Origin: Pelmatolapia mariae
Taxonomy: Eukaryota; Chordata; Actinopteri; Cichliformes; Cichlidae
Direction: 5' to 3'
Assembly: GCF_036321145.2 (NCBI RefSeq)
Contig: NC_086228.1
Span: 30,269,181 to 30,333,180 of the forward strand
DNA length: 64,000 bases
The notes beneath the pieces were generated by a model, which saw nothing but the letters and a program-made list of their open reading frames with translations, did no database searches and was not told the origin of the DNA. Positions 46,401-58,433 of the stretch are shown piece after piece. The number at the start of each line of letters is the position of its first letter. Position 1 is the first letter of the stretch. A program made the translations under genes and the position numbers.

Positions 46401-47190
46401 TAGTGATGGGAATAACGGCGTTACAAGTAACGGCGTTACTTTTTTCAGTAACGAGTAATCTAACTAATTACTATCTCTATCGTTACAACGTTGTTACCAT
46501 TACTAACAGGAAAATGCGGTCGCGTTACTATTTTTCAACAAACAGATGGTTGAAGCTGTGTTCAGCTTACCGCACGTAAGTAATCTGGGCGCTACAGCTT
46601 TAAGCAGCTGCGCGCTCCCGCGGACGGCAATCACTTTCTAGCCCGACGATCATTTTTGGCACAACACCTGGAGCTCAGGGGGCAAAACAATCACATAAGT
46701 GCTGCTGTCTGACTGAGGAAGAATAAAGTAGTCGTGGTAAGCCAATCACATGACCAAGATGACAAAGCAACAAGGTGCCAGTTTTTAAATTGTGTCGATA
46801 GGCCACGTAAAACCAGAGTCATGATAAACAAAATATACGCGTTTTTCCTCAATAGTTTCGTCACGTTTAACGTCTAAGGACAGCGCTAGCAAGCACTCTC
46901 TGCTTATGAGCAAAAAATAAAAAAAGAAAACAAAAAACAGCCCGTTGGTGTTGGTGGAAAAATGCACCAACACCAGTGGAGTGTCACAAATAATTTGTAT
47001 GGCATCTTATTGAATGCAGAACAGCTGATTGTTATGTAAACAGTTTGAAATGGTTATAAAAAAGGATAAAAGGTAAATGGCCGCCAACTTTGTTGTTTGC
47101 AAAACTTGTGCATAGGATTTTAAAATTGACAATTTATATTTGCATTTAAAGTTATGAAATATGATTCAATAAACATGTTTTATCCCCGGT
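46401..47190 (+). mobile_element. hAT-like repeat, family H copy 1, inside the Penelope-like element
   Basis: The left end TAGTGATGGGAATAACGGCG is a usual hAT-type start with repeated GTAACGGCGTTAC motifs. The block is homologous, in opposite orientation, to 59246-60690; shared landmarks include ACAGCGCTAGCAAGCACTCT and AACAGCCCGTTGGTGTTGG. This copy lacks about 0.3 kb internally and the last about 0.4 kb. No target duplication was seen. Confidence 0.75.
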
Positions 47191-47519
47191 GTTGTAGGGT
47201 CCTGATTATTCCAAGTTTGTGTTCCAGGGGGTGGTGGGAGTCAACGAGTGGGTATTGGTCTGTATTTGTGGGTTGTTGAGGTGTCCATTCTCCTCAGTGT
47301 GCACAGCACAATCCAGAAATGGCAACCTGTTATCCTTTGTATCTTCCCTGGTGAACTTAAAATTTCTATCCACTGAGCTGATATGAATAGTAATGGCTTC
47401 TACTTCTTGGGTGTTTGACCCAGGTGTCATCCACGTATCTGTACCAATCGCTAGGTGTTGTCCCTTTAAAAGAGCCAAGAGCTTTACTTTCCACTTCCTC
47501 CATGTAAAGGTTGGTTGGT

Positions 47520-48243
47520 TAGGGATGGGAGCTGATAAGAATTTAGCAATTCTGATTCCATTATTGATATTATTATCAATTCGATTCCTTATTGATTCTC
47601 ATTGGCTCCATTTTGATTATACTGCTAATTACACTACTTTCATATAAAATAGCTGAAACACATTTTTTCATAATCACCATTTAACAATGTAAATTTGAGG
47701 CTACTGCCCCACACACCAACACAAATCCCTAATCCCTAATGAGGACACAAAGCAAAGACAAAAACCAGCAGAAAAAGTGATCACCACAGTGACTCTGCTT
47801 TACAAACATGAACAGGTAGAAAGGGAGGCTGCAGCCTGACTGCTTGCTACCTGTTAAAGTTCAGGGTCTGACTGGTCAGCATTAACTCAGTTTTCACTCT
47901 GTGTTCTTTGCTAGCTTAGCATTAGCATCTTAGCTCTGCAGATGCTTACAAAGAATCTAAGTTGTGTTAGCAGCATGATGTAATTGTTTCTTTCTTGGTT
48001 GCAGTTTTCCACTTTATCATTTATCTTGTCCTGTACCGCAAAAAAGTCCATATCCACGCTCTAGATTTTGTCACTATTTTCCTCTTCTGACACGTAAACT
48101 GCAATCAAGTGATTGTAGTGCAAGTGCAAGAACCGATAAGCAGGATCGATAGGCAGGCAGACTACCAATTCCAAAGTATTGGACTAGTAGGAACTTTTTT
48201 TTTACAAGAACCAGTTACCACCAGTTCTCAGTTACCATTCCTA
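47520..48243 (+). mobile_element. hAT-like element inside the Penelope-like element
   Basis: The ends TAGGGATGGGAGCTGATAAG and CTCAGTTACCATTCCTA (complement TAGGAATGGTAACTGAG) form imperfect inverted repeats. ATTATTGATATTATTATCAA forms a subterminal palindromic patch near the left end. The flanking 8-mers do not match, consistent with a deletion of adjacent Penelope-like sequence. No transposase motif found. Confidence 0.65.
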
Positions 48244-48351
48244 GCTAGGATGGTGCTGAGGTGGTTGGATATTTTGTAGGTGGCTGAGTTGATACTGCTA
48301 GCAATAGGTCTGAGTGGGACTCCTTCTTTGTGGATCTTTGGAATTCCACAT

Positions 48352-48900
48352 ATACAGGTATTACGACCCAGCTCTGCTAGGGGACAGGGGAGGTAACATA
48401 AACGAGGGAGATCAGTTTAGAACAAGGTTTATTACAAGAGAACTCAGGATTTACAAGAAAACCAATAGCGGTGGTTACTACAAACCAAACAACCAACACA
48501 AAAACAACTACCTCACGTAAGGCTTAACCAGTAGAAATTAAAACTGGCCTCGCGGGCTGTAACACAGCTAAACGCTACTCAAGCCAAATCTCACCATTTA
48601 ACCAGAATTTTACAAGCAAAGCTCACAGAAGGAACCAGCAGGGCAGACTGCATACTCAGTTCAAAGCACAGAAGACACAGGTGTGCACAATCAGTCGCTG
48701 ATTGGTCTCTCTCCCTGGAGGTGCAAACCACAGGTCCTCAGGCAGCCAATTGTCTGTGTGGATTGTCACATTCGAATTTACATGCAGGAAGGCTGGCACG
48801 GATTCCCAGCCAGCCAATCGTCTGTGGGTGCTGGCATGCTTGAATTTGCTTTACAGAAATAGAATGGGAGGTAGGGCCTTCAGGCCCTCTACTATGCAAC
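48352..48900. repeat. LTR-like repeat (TTACGACCCAGCTCTGC start)
   Basis: TTACGACCCAGCTCTGCTAG, GGTAACATAAAC and TTTATTACAAG near the left end match the family piece at 18989-19064. Two GCCAATTGTCTG/GCCAATCGTCTG-type sub-repeats lie near 48744 and 48813. It follows the Penelope-like fragment directly. Confidence 0.5.
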
Positions 48901-48924
48901 CAGCTCCCAGTCTGGACACTCTAT

Positions 48925-49090
48925 GTGGTTAAGATTAGGCTTAAAGCATTACTTTTTAAAAAAAAGCTTACAGTTAAGGCTGGATGAGGTGATCCTGAAC
49001 CTTAATTACGCTGCAATGGGCTTGGGGTGCTGCATCACTTTCAATGAGACACTGAGCATTTATTCTTCACTCACCTCTACTCACTCTCTG
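48925..49090 (+). repeat. LINE 3' UTR fragment
   Basis: TTAGGCTTAAAGCATTAC, GCTTACAGTTAAGGCTGGAT and GTGATCCTGAACC are successive landmarks of a common teleost L2-like 3' UTR. Confidence 0.5.
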
Positions 49091-49139
49091 TGTGTTTAAA
49101 CACCACTATTGCATTTAATCATTAGAAAACTATAAACTC

Positions 49140-49500
49140 CAGCTTATTGTCCCATTTCTCTCTGCTCACTTCTCTTTTTCCTGAATCCCAAACAGTCATG
49201 GTAGATCTCTGCCCATCCCCGAGCCTTGTGCATGCTCGGTAAGGTAAAGAAATCCAAAAAATGATTCTGTTCATCCCGTTTTTCCTTCCCACTGTTGATG
49301 TCAGCGGCTTCTATCTCATTCTTATTATACCAGCAGGGCATCTCATGACCAACAGAGCATAGTTGTTGAGTGCCCGGATCTTGTTCTTCACGTTCAGCTG
49401 ACTCCTTAGGACTTAACCTTATTCTCTGCAGGTGATTGCTGGCTGTGGCTATCCTAGCAGCCATGGTTCCCATTTGCCTGTGGGATTCACAGGTACTTGT
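49140..49500 (-). pseudogene. R4/Rex6-like LINE fragment, copy 3
   Basis: On the minus strand YKYL followed by QANGNHGC (about 49497-49460), then NKIRALNNYALLVMRCPAGI (about 49392-49333), KPLTST and, in other frames, RTRLGDGQRST. These match the post-RT region seen at 54550-54830, with several shifts and stops. It is clearly older than the 54440 copy. Confidence 0.65.
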
Positions 49501-50239
49501 AGCTCAAATGTTGTTTGCCTTATCCTAATTTAATTCCTGACAAAGGCTCTTGGAGTCCTGTTGCTCTTGTACAGTTCTAGACATTCCAGGATGCTTGTGT
49601 AAGGCATTGAGTCCAACTCCGGTATATGAGACAAGAACCTCCACTATCGATCTTCCCGAAGTTGAGAATGAAATGGGGATAAAAGAAGACCTGGCAGGGG
49701 ACAATTTCTGTTTGTCCGTTTTCTATGATGTATCAGAAAAAGGAAGTTGTGGAGGGCTACAAAGTGGAGAAGTCTTGGAGAAATGATCTAACAATCGTGA
49801 GAATGGCAGTGTTACTCCACGACAAAGGTCGTCCAGGGGTCAGAAGCAGCCTAAGGACTCCTGCAGGAGGAGAACTAGCACAGCTGTTTTGAGCACAGAT
49901 GTGACAAGCAGAATCACATCCACAGACATGTTTCTAATGTTCTGTTGATCACATTTGTTGGTCACATTTCTTGCCTTTTACATTGCCATTTGTTTTCCAG
50001 GACACCCTGCAGCATTTTAAAACTGCCAGCGCCCACATTAATGCACATCCCACTATTCTGGCACAGTAAGGCGAGTAAGTGCAGCTCTATTGTGTAAAGA
50101 TGACAAAACACTGAGTAAAAAACAAAAAAAACCATTCTTTTCCAACTCACCAGAAAACACCTCTGGTGTGGCTTTAGGGGTGACAGTGGATAAAGTGCTG
50201 CACTAAGAGGGTGAGGAAGAGGTACAGGAGCTGGAGAAA
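49501..50239. other. Unassigned DNA
   Basis: No gene supported. A 45-bp segment at about 49907-49951 recurs inverted near 52797-52841 (see findings). Confidence 0.35.
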
Positions 50240-50392
50240 GTTATAGGTGCAGTGAACCGAGAAAAAGAATTTCTGTCTTGTTCTGTCATAACTAATTTAT
50301 TATTGTAGGGTCTACCTTACAGTAGAAAGCGCCTTGAGGTGACTGTTATTATTGACCTGTAATTTGGAGCTGTATAAATAAAACTGAACTGA
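50240..50392 (+). repeat. L2-like LINE 3' tail
   Basis: TTATTGTAGGGTCTACCTTA, AAAGCGCCTTGAGGTGACTG and TGTATAAATAAAACTGAACT in order are diagnostic of the tail family also found at 21805 and 34853. Confidence 0.8.
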
Positions 50393-50394
50393 CT

Positions 50395-50830
50395 TGAAAC
50401 CAATGTGCAACCTGGACTCAAACGCGGGACTAAGGTACATGTCAGTGAGTTTATTTACAGCAAACTTCACATGTTATAGGTTTTCAGGTCCAAGTTAGAA
50501 AACTCCTCAACATCCACCCTTAGACAATTCTTTCTCCCAGGGATAAACACCCGGACTTTGTGTCAAGGAGAGCAGAGGTAAGTTGAGAGCAAGTATCAAA
50601 ACAGGATCAGAGTTACAATGTGAAGAACCAGTTTTACTGACATAGTTAAGGACTCAGATGGTAACTGAAGGATCTCTCCTATCTTAAGCAGTGGTGAGAC
50701 AATCAGCCGATGGCACCAAGGAAGGCGTGCAGGAACAAAGGGCGGGAAGCATGAAGGGACCCTGTGCCTGCAAGCCAAGTGCCTGGTAATACTCGCACTC
50801 ATGGAGAGTGAGAGAGCAAAGGGAGGAGAC
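50395..50830 (-). repeat. LTR-like repeat, reverse
   Basis: CCTGGACTCAAACGCGGGAC, GTGAGTTTATTTACAGC and a purine-rich end resemble the reversed LTR-like blocks at 18431 and 58630, which share the TTTATTTACA segment near the same place. Ends are not defined. Confidence 0.4.
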
Positions 50831-51115
50831 GGATATTTTCATATTTTATAATATTAAAAGATAACATATCTTTAGTTATTTTTGACATGTTTTTTTAATT
50901 TATTTTGATCTATTTTCATTTTTAACATATCTTTTACACGTTTCAGGTCATTATATTGAACAAAGATAACCCAGGCAAATACAAAAGGCAGCTTTTACAT
51001 TATTGTTTTATTTATTAGAGAAAAAAAAACTATTCAAACCTACAGAATATCGCCAAAAATGGTAGCATCACAGCGAAAAATAATTTTAGTATTCACTAAA
51101 ATGGAAGTCTTATTA

Positions 51116-51300
51116 AGTCAAAGTAAACTTTATTGTCATCTCTGCTATATCCAGTGCAGCATACAGAGAGACGAGACCACAAGGCTCCGGTTACATCAGT
51201 GCAAAAACAAGCTAGTAAATAGATATAAAAATGCGAAGAAAATAAATAAATATACGCTTGAGAGTTACAATTAGACTCTATAGTTTACAACTTACAGTTT
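51116..51300 (-). repeat. Antisense retroposon tail
   Basis: AGTCAAAGTAAACTTTATTG followed by TCATCTCTGCTATATCC and ACGAGACCACAAGGCTCC is a common teleost LINE 3' tail read in reverse. Confidence 0.45.
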
Positions 51301-51784
51301 GGTGTGGTTTCAAGTGACCAGTGTAGCAGCTTGTAAACCCAGAGTGAAAAAGATAGAGCAGATCCATAGAGCAGCGTGTCTTACAGAGGCTATTAAGCCT
51401 AAATCACAATTATCTTTAAAATATTCCTGACTTATCTGGTTACAGCAGACACCTGTTAACAAAAAAATCTTTTCAAACACATTATTTTAATAAAAGCTTT
51501 AATATTTACTACAGAAATTTGAAGGCAGAGCTCCAAATCCACACGAAGCCTGTCAGTGTAATGGCTGCCCTCCCTTTTCCCTTTAAGGTGGCAGCAGTTT
51601 TTGTTTTTTTTAAGTAATGCTTTATCTAATTATAGGTCAAACTCCAAAATTCCTTTTATCTAAAAAACAATCTCAAAAGATTAGTTTTAAAGCAGTCAAC
51701 TGATCATCATGCAGTACTTCTCACAGCACAGAAACACTGTTGGACTAATTGTGTTTGTATTACACATGCAGTATCATTCAAAGT

Positions 51785-52195
51785 GTCACAGTCAGCAGAA
51801 GCAGACTGTGCAGAGTGGGAACAGAGGACCCAAACGCAGACTAAATGAAGCGTGGAAACAAAACTTGATTTTAACAAAAGGCGAGCAGTTTATTGTGGCT
51901 GGTAAAAATGTACAAAACAAAGGGCGAGGCAGATCAATACGACGCTAAACAAAACCTAAACTGGGAAACTAAAAAATAAACATGAAAACCTGGTGTCGAT
52001 GGTTGGATACCTGGAAACACGGCGTGAACATTACAGACGACCTGACAAAGAATGAATGACAACAGCCCACATAAATACACACGAGGGTGACGAAGGAAGC
52101 GGAAACACACGGGGAACACAACTGATACAAATGACGATAACGCCACGCGGGAAGCTAAACTAAACACATTAAACATGGAACATGAGACTGTCACA
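51785..52195 (-). repeat. LTR-like repeat, family A copy 2
   Basis: Flanked by GTGTCACAGTCAG on the left and GAGACTGTCAC on the right; shares ordered blocks with 10030-10744 (see that entry). CAGTTTATTGTGGC marks a reversed polyadenylation side. Confidence 0.55.
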
Positions 52196-52329
52196 AAAAA
52201 TAGGAACTAGACAGACTAAGACACTCAGACTTAAGAGAGAGAGAAGTAACAGAAGAGTAAGAGTAAGGTAAATACATCCTCGTGCTTTGTTTCTGTCATT
52301 TCCAACAAAGAACATAATTACAATGTTCA

Positions 52330-52600
52330 AGATCAGAGCTGTCAGCAGTGAAGCTAGCACTTGAGGACTGGAGACACTGGCTGGAGGGAGCTGAACATAC
52401 ATTCATCATTTGGGACCATCATAAGAACCTTGCTTACCTCAAAGCAGCCAAACAACTGAACACCCGACAGGCTACATGGACCCTCTTTTTCACTCGCTTT
52501 AAATTCATCACCTTCGTATCAGCTCCCAAAGTGTGAAGCCTGACGCCTTATCCTATCATTTCTCAGCTTACAATCCTGTCTCAGAGAAAACCACTATCCT
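52330..52600 (+). pseudogene. Ty3/gypsy RNase H C-terminal fragment
   Basis: It reads KLALEDWRHWLEGAEHTFII, then DHHKNLAYLKAAKQLNTRQA and WTLFFTRFKFITF, the C-terminal part of a gypsy RNase H, where WTDHKNL and ARWALFFxRFxF are typical. A stop after SAPKV precedes the expected DALSR (a shifted trace at about 52545). Only this domain piece remains. It belongs to a different gypsy lineage from the Gmr1-like relic at 5450. Confidence 0.8.
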
Positions 52601-54439
52601 TGCCTCATCCTGCATTCTTGATTCCTGACATGGGAGAGTGATTGTTCAGCAGGATGAACTGGATCCCAGCAATGGCCCACTGAATCATCTCGTTGTTTGA
52701 TCTAGTGTCTTTTCTCTGGTTATCCATTGGAGTCATACAGCAAAGTTCACCTGTCACCCAGGTATAGACTATCATTTCCTTCTTGCAATATTTGTTCTGT
52801 TGACCAATATTAGAAGCATGTCTGTGGATGTGATTCTGCTTGTCCGCAATCACGAAATACCTCGTGGTACTGCTTTGGATCAGGAACCACTGTGTATACC
52901 CACCATACTGTTTATGAGTGGCTTCAGTTAGCTGGAATCTCCTGAAATCTTTTTCTTCCTTGCTCCGACACCAAAGGACATACCGAGGTTAAACCAGAGG
53001 AGAAAGGAAAAAACACAACAGGATGAATATTACATTTGTCACTTCTGAAAACAACATTTCAACAGCTAAGATAACTTCACACAGTTGACATTATTTATTT
53101 TTATGTTTTAAGGAGGCAAAACAATTTGTTTTGACAGAGTAAAAAAGCCAGAGGCTGAAGCCTAATTGAGGCTGCACAACAAAGAAGGGAAAGACAAAAA
53201 GGCAGAAATGGTGAAAGGAATGGAGGATGCAAATAGAAATATAGGGAATCTAGGGAATAAATGCAGAACAGATCATGGATCCCCACCAGTGAGCAAGTGC
53301 CTATCTCTTTGATTTCTACCCTCCTTTTCAGTAATGAGCACTTTAAATGGTTCCTTGGAATGTCAAGTCCCAGTCTGCAACCAGTTTAGGTGTGTGGGTG
53401 GCAGAGAGACTGGGGGGATAGACAGCAGTGGGAACGAGGAGGGGGAGCATGGAGAGGAAAAGGAGAGAACTCTATACTCCGACCCATAATATTTGTATGA
53501 TGGAAGTAATTATATTTAATTCTGCTTTGAAATAATTAAGTTAACTGAGCCAATAGGGTCAGTGGAAAGCACAGATGTATGAGTGTGATTATTTCCTAAA
53601 ACAGTTGAGAAACTTTGCTTCTCTGATGATAAATATCTGCGATTAAATACGTTTAGATTTTCCCAGTGTTGCAATCAGAATAGTTTTCTGTAGGCCAAAA
53701 AATGCCAAACAGATTTAATTTCATGAGTAGAGCATTATGGCATTCACTATAATACTTCACTTGATAATGATACATTATTAGAAATTTATTAGGATTTTTT
53801 TTATGTTGGATTATTACAGCCATCACAGAAAACACTAGGGCATGGGAAAGAAAAGACGAAAGTGAAGCTGGTGAGAAAGAGAGCGAGAGAGAGAAACCCA
53901 GTGAGAATCTGCTTCAACACCGGTTGAGAAAATAAAAACAGCAGAGAAACCACGGCAACAAGCAATATATGCATAAATAACAACGAGAATGTTACTGAAC
54001 AACACACAGTAGTAATAATGCAAGCTATCATTAGAGGCAGCAGCAGCCCATGATAGCGTGTCTGAGTACCTGTGTGCACACCTGTAAGCACACTTGTGTT
54101 CATAAAGTTTTTCCATGTGTCTATTAGTGGGTGTGGGGAGCCACAGCCCCGCCCCCCAGGACCTGAAGAAGGCATGGAGGAGACTCAGGCCCCAGACATC
54201 TAGAGGGGTCACCCAGCTGCCACAGTGTAGAATCCCCAGGGAGCTGCGGAGATGAGCCTGCAGGCTCCGCCGGCAGCTGGCTAAACCAGAGCAGACTGAG
54301 CTCCAGCCCCAGAGATCCAGAGTTATGGGGCCCAGGCCCTGCCAATCAGCCATGTGGAGCAAGCCAGTACGCACCTGAGCACCCTGCCCCGGAGACTGAG
54401 AGCAACCAATTTACCAGCGGGTGGCCACTGGCAGGGAAT
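52601..54439. other. Unassigned DNA, GC-rich at the right end
   Basis: No gene supported. The part at 54130-54430 is GC-rich and gives long minus-strand frames (up to 179 codons, 54374-53835) that run on into AT-rich text and show no domain. Confidence 0.4.
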
Positions 54440-55670
54440 ATGCTGATCCACACCACCAGGGTATACAGCAATGACATCGGAATGTCATTTAGACTGGAGA
54501 AGTGTAGTCGGATGATAACAAAGAGAGGGAAGGTAGTCAGAACTGAGGGGATCAAACTACCAGAAGGCAACATTGCAGACATAGAGGACAGCTACAAGTA
54601 CCTGGGGATCCCACAGACAAATGGGAACCATGAAGAGGCAGCTAGGAAAGCTGGAAGCATCAAGTACCTGCAGAGGATCAGGCAAGTCCTGAGGAGTCAG
54701 CTGAACGGTAAGAACAAGACAACACCTACGCCCTGCCCATGATCAGGTACCCTGCTGGGATAATAGGCTGGCCAACGGAGGAGATAGAAGCCACTGATAT
54801 CAAGACCAGGAAGCTCCTGACCATGCATGGAGGGTTTCACCCCAAGTCCAGCACAATGAGGCTGTGCGCTAAGCGGAAGGAAGGAGGGACTGGTGAGTAT
54901 CAGCACCACAGTCCAGGATGACACAACGAACATCCACAAATACATCGGGAAGATGGCCCCAACTGACTGAGTGCTCAGTGAATACCTCAGGCAGCAGAAA
55001 CCCAAGAAAGAGGAGGAAGACGAGGAACCATCATGGAAGGACAGGGCCCTGCACGGTATGTACCACCGGCAGATAGAGGAGGTGGCTGATACCCAGAAAT
55101 CCTACCAGTGGCTGGACAAAGCTGGACTGAAAGACAGCACGGAGCCACTAATCATGGCAGCACAAGAACAAGCTCTGAGTACAAGATCCATAGAGGCTGG
55201 GGTCTATCACACCAGGCAAGACCCCAGGTGCAGGCTGTGTAAAGATGCTCCAGAGACAATCCAGCACATAACAGCAGGGTGCAAGATGCTAGCAGGCAAG
55301 GCATACATGGAACGCCATAACCAAGTGGCTGACATAGTGTACAGGAACATCTGTGCCAAGTATGGCCTGGAAGTCCCGAGGTCAAAATGGGAGACGCCCC
55401 CAAGGGTGGTGGAGAATGACCGAGCTAAGATCCTGTGGGACTTCCAGATACAGACGGACAAAATGGTGGTGGCTAACCAACCGGACATAGTGGTGGTGGA
55501 CAAACAGGAGAAGACGGCTGTAGTGATCGATGTAGCGGTTCCGAATGACAGCAATATCAGAAAGAAGGAACACGAGAAGCTGGAGAAATACCAAGGGCTC
55601 AGAGAGGAGCTCGAGAGGATGTGGAGGGTGAAGGTAACGGTGGTCCCCGTGGTAATCGGAACCAGCAGAG
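54440..55670 (+). pseudogene. R4/Rex6-like LINE, 3' half, copy 4 (longest)
   Basis: It starts inside the RT C-terminal part (LIHTTRVYSNDIGMSFRLEK, EDSYKYLGIPQTNGNHEEA), shifts frame near 54735 (RYPAGIIGWPTEEIEATDI, LLTMHGGFHPKSS) and near 54890, then is open from 54971. In that last frame (313 codons, about 234 real) residues 20-84 are linker, C87/C90/H99/C104 form the CX2C-X8-H-X4-C zinc knuckle, and PD171-172 with ID186-187 form the restriction-like endonuclease core (NQPDIVVVDK, TAVVIDVAVPND). The C-terminus is cut after VVPVVIGTSRD, where a TA microsatellite begins. The 5' RT with its catalytic site is absent. The endonuclease core residues PD and D are intact, unlike copy 1. Confidence 0.88.
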
Positions 55671-55707
55671 ATATATATACATATATATATATGTATATAT
55701 ATATATG

Positions 55708-55759
<52 letters not shown>

Positions 55760-55805
55760 CATATATATACATATATATACATATATATACATATGTATAT
55801 ATGTA

Positions 55806-55865
<60 letters not shown>
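55671..55865. repeat. Interrupted (TA)n/(TACATA) microsatellite
   Basis: About 195 bp of TA with regular GT or CA interruptions. It begins exactly where the LINE coding stops. Long Tyr-Ile frames on both strands are artefacts. Confidence 0.95.
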
Positions 55866-56820
55866 CAGTGTTGGGGAGTAACGGAATACATGTACCGCCG
55901 TTACGTATTTAAAATACAAAATATGAGTAACTGTATTCTGTTACAGTTACCGTTTAAAAAGGTGGTATTTAGAATACAGTTACTTTGTTGAAATAAATGG
56001 ATTACACGGCGGTACTTTCCTGTTTCATATTGTCGCGGGTCAGGACTGTTTGGGTTTGTTTGACAGCTACGCTCTGTTGTTCCAGGTGGCGGCGTTACGG
56101 TTGCCATGGTTACAGGGTGACGCTCTGTCTCTGCGTGTTTCCTAGGTGAGAGAGCGCTTTTTTGTTGTTGTTGTTGTGCTAAGCTAATAGGCAGAATGCT
56201 ACAGGCATAGCCCTAAAGAATGTAGCCTGATGGGCAGTGTAGTCCGTGCTGCAGCGAGAATGGACTGCCATACACGTTATGTGTCTGTGAGCGAGGGAGG
56301 GAGAAAAAGGAAAAGTCCGAGCTGTCATTGAGCAAAAACGGGAGCTGGAAGCATGTAAATATAATAATAACCACTGCAGCCAAACAGAGCCTGACGAGCC
56401 CAGCTGTAAGTAAGCTATTAAGACTCGACTGTACACTGTGTTCCTGTTTTCCTCCGGAAACAATAAGTGTGGTTGGAGCAGCCTTTCAACGCCTCTCTCT
56501 GTCTCTCACTAGCAAACTTGACCCAGACAACAAAATAAAGCTAGTTTTCGGCTAAGAGCCCGACACGGAACCCGACGTATTAGCCAGAGGTCCCTTTATT
56601 ACGGTTCGGAGCCGCGGACCTTCAGTAACAGTAATAAATCACAGCAATAGTACATTCACGTAGTTGTAAAAAGCATGATAATATATTAAGTAATCCAAAG
56701 TATTCAGAATATGTTACCCTCATTGAGTAACGTAACGGAATACGTTACAGAATACATTTTGGGGCATGTATTCTGTAATCTGTACTGGAATACATTTTAA
56801 AAGTAACCTTCCCAACACTG
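55866..56820 (+). mobile_element. hAT-like element, 955 bp, between two TA tracts
   Basis: Ends CAGTGTTGGGGAGTAAC and GTAACCTTCCCAACACTG are inverted repeats with small differences. GTAACGGAATACRT motifs recur near both ends. No transposase motif is seen. TA microsatellite flanks both sides (195 and about 200 bp), so it probably inserted within one TA tract; the exact 8-bp duplication cannot be read in such sequence. Confidence 0.8.
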
Positions 56821-57018
<198 letters not shown>

Positions 57019-57054
57019 ATGAATGTGACTTGTCTGTGCTTAGTACACGAGATT

Positions 57055-57880
57055 AAACCACCGGTTGAAAGCAAACTTAGAGCTGTCACATGAACTCAGT
57101 GAGAGCAGGTTGTCCATTGGTTTCTCCGGACTGGATGATGAAAAGGTAAAATCTTATTTAGGTCTGCCAAATCTGGGAATCTTTATGGCATTATTCTGTT
57201 TTTTCTTGCCCTTCATGCCTGGTTAAAAGGAAAATTCTCAAGACATGGCCATGGTGGTACTGTTAACCTTGATGCACCTTTAATCAGGTGTTCCTACTGA
57301 AGACTTAGCTTATCTGTTTTTTCGTTTCCCCAAAGACATTCAGTGAAATTGCATGTTTCTGTAAGTAAACTTGAGATGTTGAAAATTATTCCTTACCAGT
57401 TTCTGGAAGACAGAAAATGGCAGTAATTATTGACTGTTTTGAGATTTTCACTGGGAAACAATTAAATCTGAAAGCATGTTCTCAAATGATTTCCAGCTAC
57501 AAGCACAACCACACTATGGAGTACTTACTGGGAGGTATACCCAGGGAAGACTTTTTTTTTTCAAGAGGCCAGAGAGGTCTGGGAAGGTACAAGTGACAAA
57601 CATATCACTCTGTACTATGGTTTCCTTGATAGTTTGTTGCTTGGAGACATTGCCTTGGCCGACAGAGGTTTTGACATACAGAAATGTTTTGGCATATTGT
57701 GTGCAGAGGTCAAACAATGTTTACAAAAGGTAACTATCAGTGAGCTGTTAGCAATGTGGAGGAAACTTGAAAAACAGCACATTTGAGGATCCATGTTGAA
57801 AGGGTGGTTGGAAATATTTGTCACAGGTATGAAAAAAATAATAGGAAGCAACCTTGTGATTAGTAGATGACACACTGTTT
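57055..57880 (+). pseudogene. THAP-family DDE transposase relic (DDE_Tnp_4, ISL2EU-like)
   Basis: Blocks in order: LDDEKVKSYLGLPNLGIFMA (about 57133-57192) and FFLPFMPG; KMAVIIDCFEIFTGKQLNL with the first catalytic Asp (57442-57444); ISSYKHNHTMEYLLGG; SDKHITLYYGFLDS and GDIALADRGFDIQK with the second Asp (57661-57663); LCAEVK; RIHVERVVGN with the catalytic Glu (57798-57800). This is the DDE domain of the transposases that carry an N-terminal THAP finger. The helical part between the first two blocks is deleted, and several frameshifts and stops are present, but all three catalytic residues can still be read. AATAAA follows at 58051-58056. The N-terminal THAP finger is not seen. Confidence 0.8.
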
Positions 57881-58433
57881 CTCCTGAGCCTCAGTCACCC
57901 CTGTGTGTGTAAATATGATGATGACTGATGTTTGTATACACTTTGCTTGCAAAGATAGTATGTACAGCAAAGGTTTTATACATGTTTTACATAATATCTA
58001 GAGAGGTCTTTATGAAGCTGTATTCTGCATGGCACTTTTTAAACTTGAACAATAAAGTTACCTCCCATGACAATTTGTTATCTTCCTGAATCTTTGTCTT
58101 TCTTAAGCAGTTAAATAATTAGTGTTAGTTCTAATCATGAAGCTGTGGGGTGACTGTGGTTCTTCATTACTGATTACATTAAAAAAGAGATAAACATTGA
58201 AACGAAGTTAGCTAACCAAATAAGAAACCTGGCAAATGTACTTTTTAAATAACATGTTCTTGTATTGAAATTCATACCAAAAACAGAAGGTAGCCCCACA
58301 ATGGTAGCCAGTTATGTACAACAACGTGTTGTTAAGTCGTGTCATGTTTCAGTCTGGGTGCAACAACAAGTGAATATTCAATGTGTCCTAGGTAGCATGC
58401 TGTAGACCAATACAACTTATATGGAAACACTCA

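Larger units (their letters stand above)
45740..48350 (-). pseudogene. Penelope-like element: RT and GIY-YIG endonuclease remnants
   Basis: Reading down the minus strand: GIPKIHKEGVPLRPIASSI (about 48345-48290), the first RT block of Penelope-like elements; after a gap, NLYMEEVESKALGSFKG (47512-47462); then WYRYVDDTWVK (about 47448-47415) with the catalytic YVDD; then FTREDTKDNRLPFLDCAVH (about 47360-47300) and HPLEHKL. After a second gap comes QCSEECSDLYTGETKQQLHK (46357-46298), the GIY-YIG-type endonuclease, with AQHRRAT, SLNRGRGLQHQLSATY and a 3' region to about 45740. Frameshifts occur between most blocks. Two hAT-like insertions (46401-47190 and 47520-48243) sit in the gaps, where element sequence is also missing. 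Confidence 0.85.

Noticed and set aside
53835..54374. 179-codon minus-strand frame
   Set aside because: It crosses from GC-rich to AT-rich DNA, has no domain, and overlaps other open frames; low stop density explains it.
55207..55919. Long minus- and plus-strand frames of Tyr-Ile repeats around 55.6-55.9 kb and 56.7-57.1 kb
   Set aside because: They are translations of TA microsatellites and not coding.
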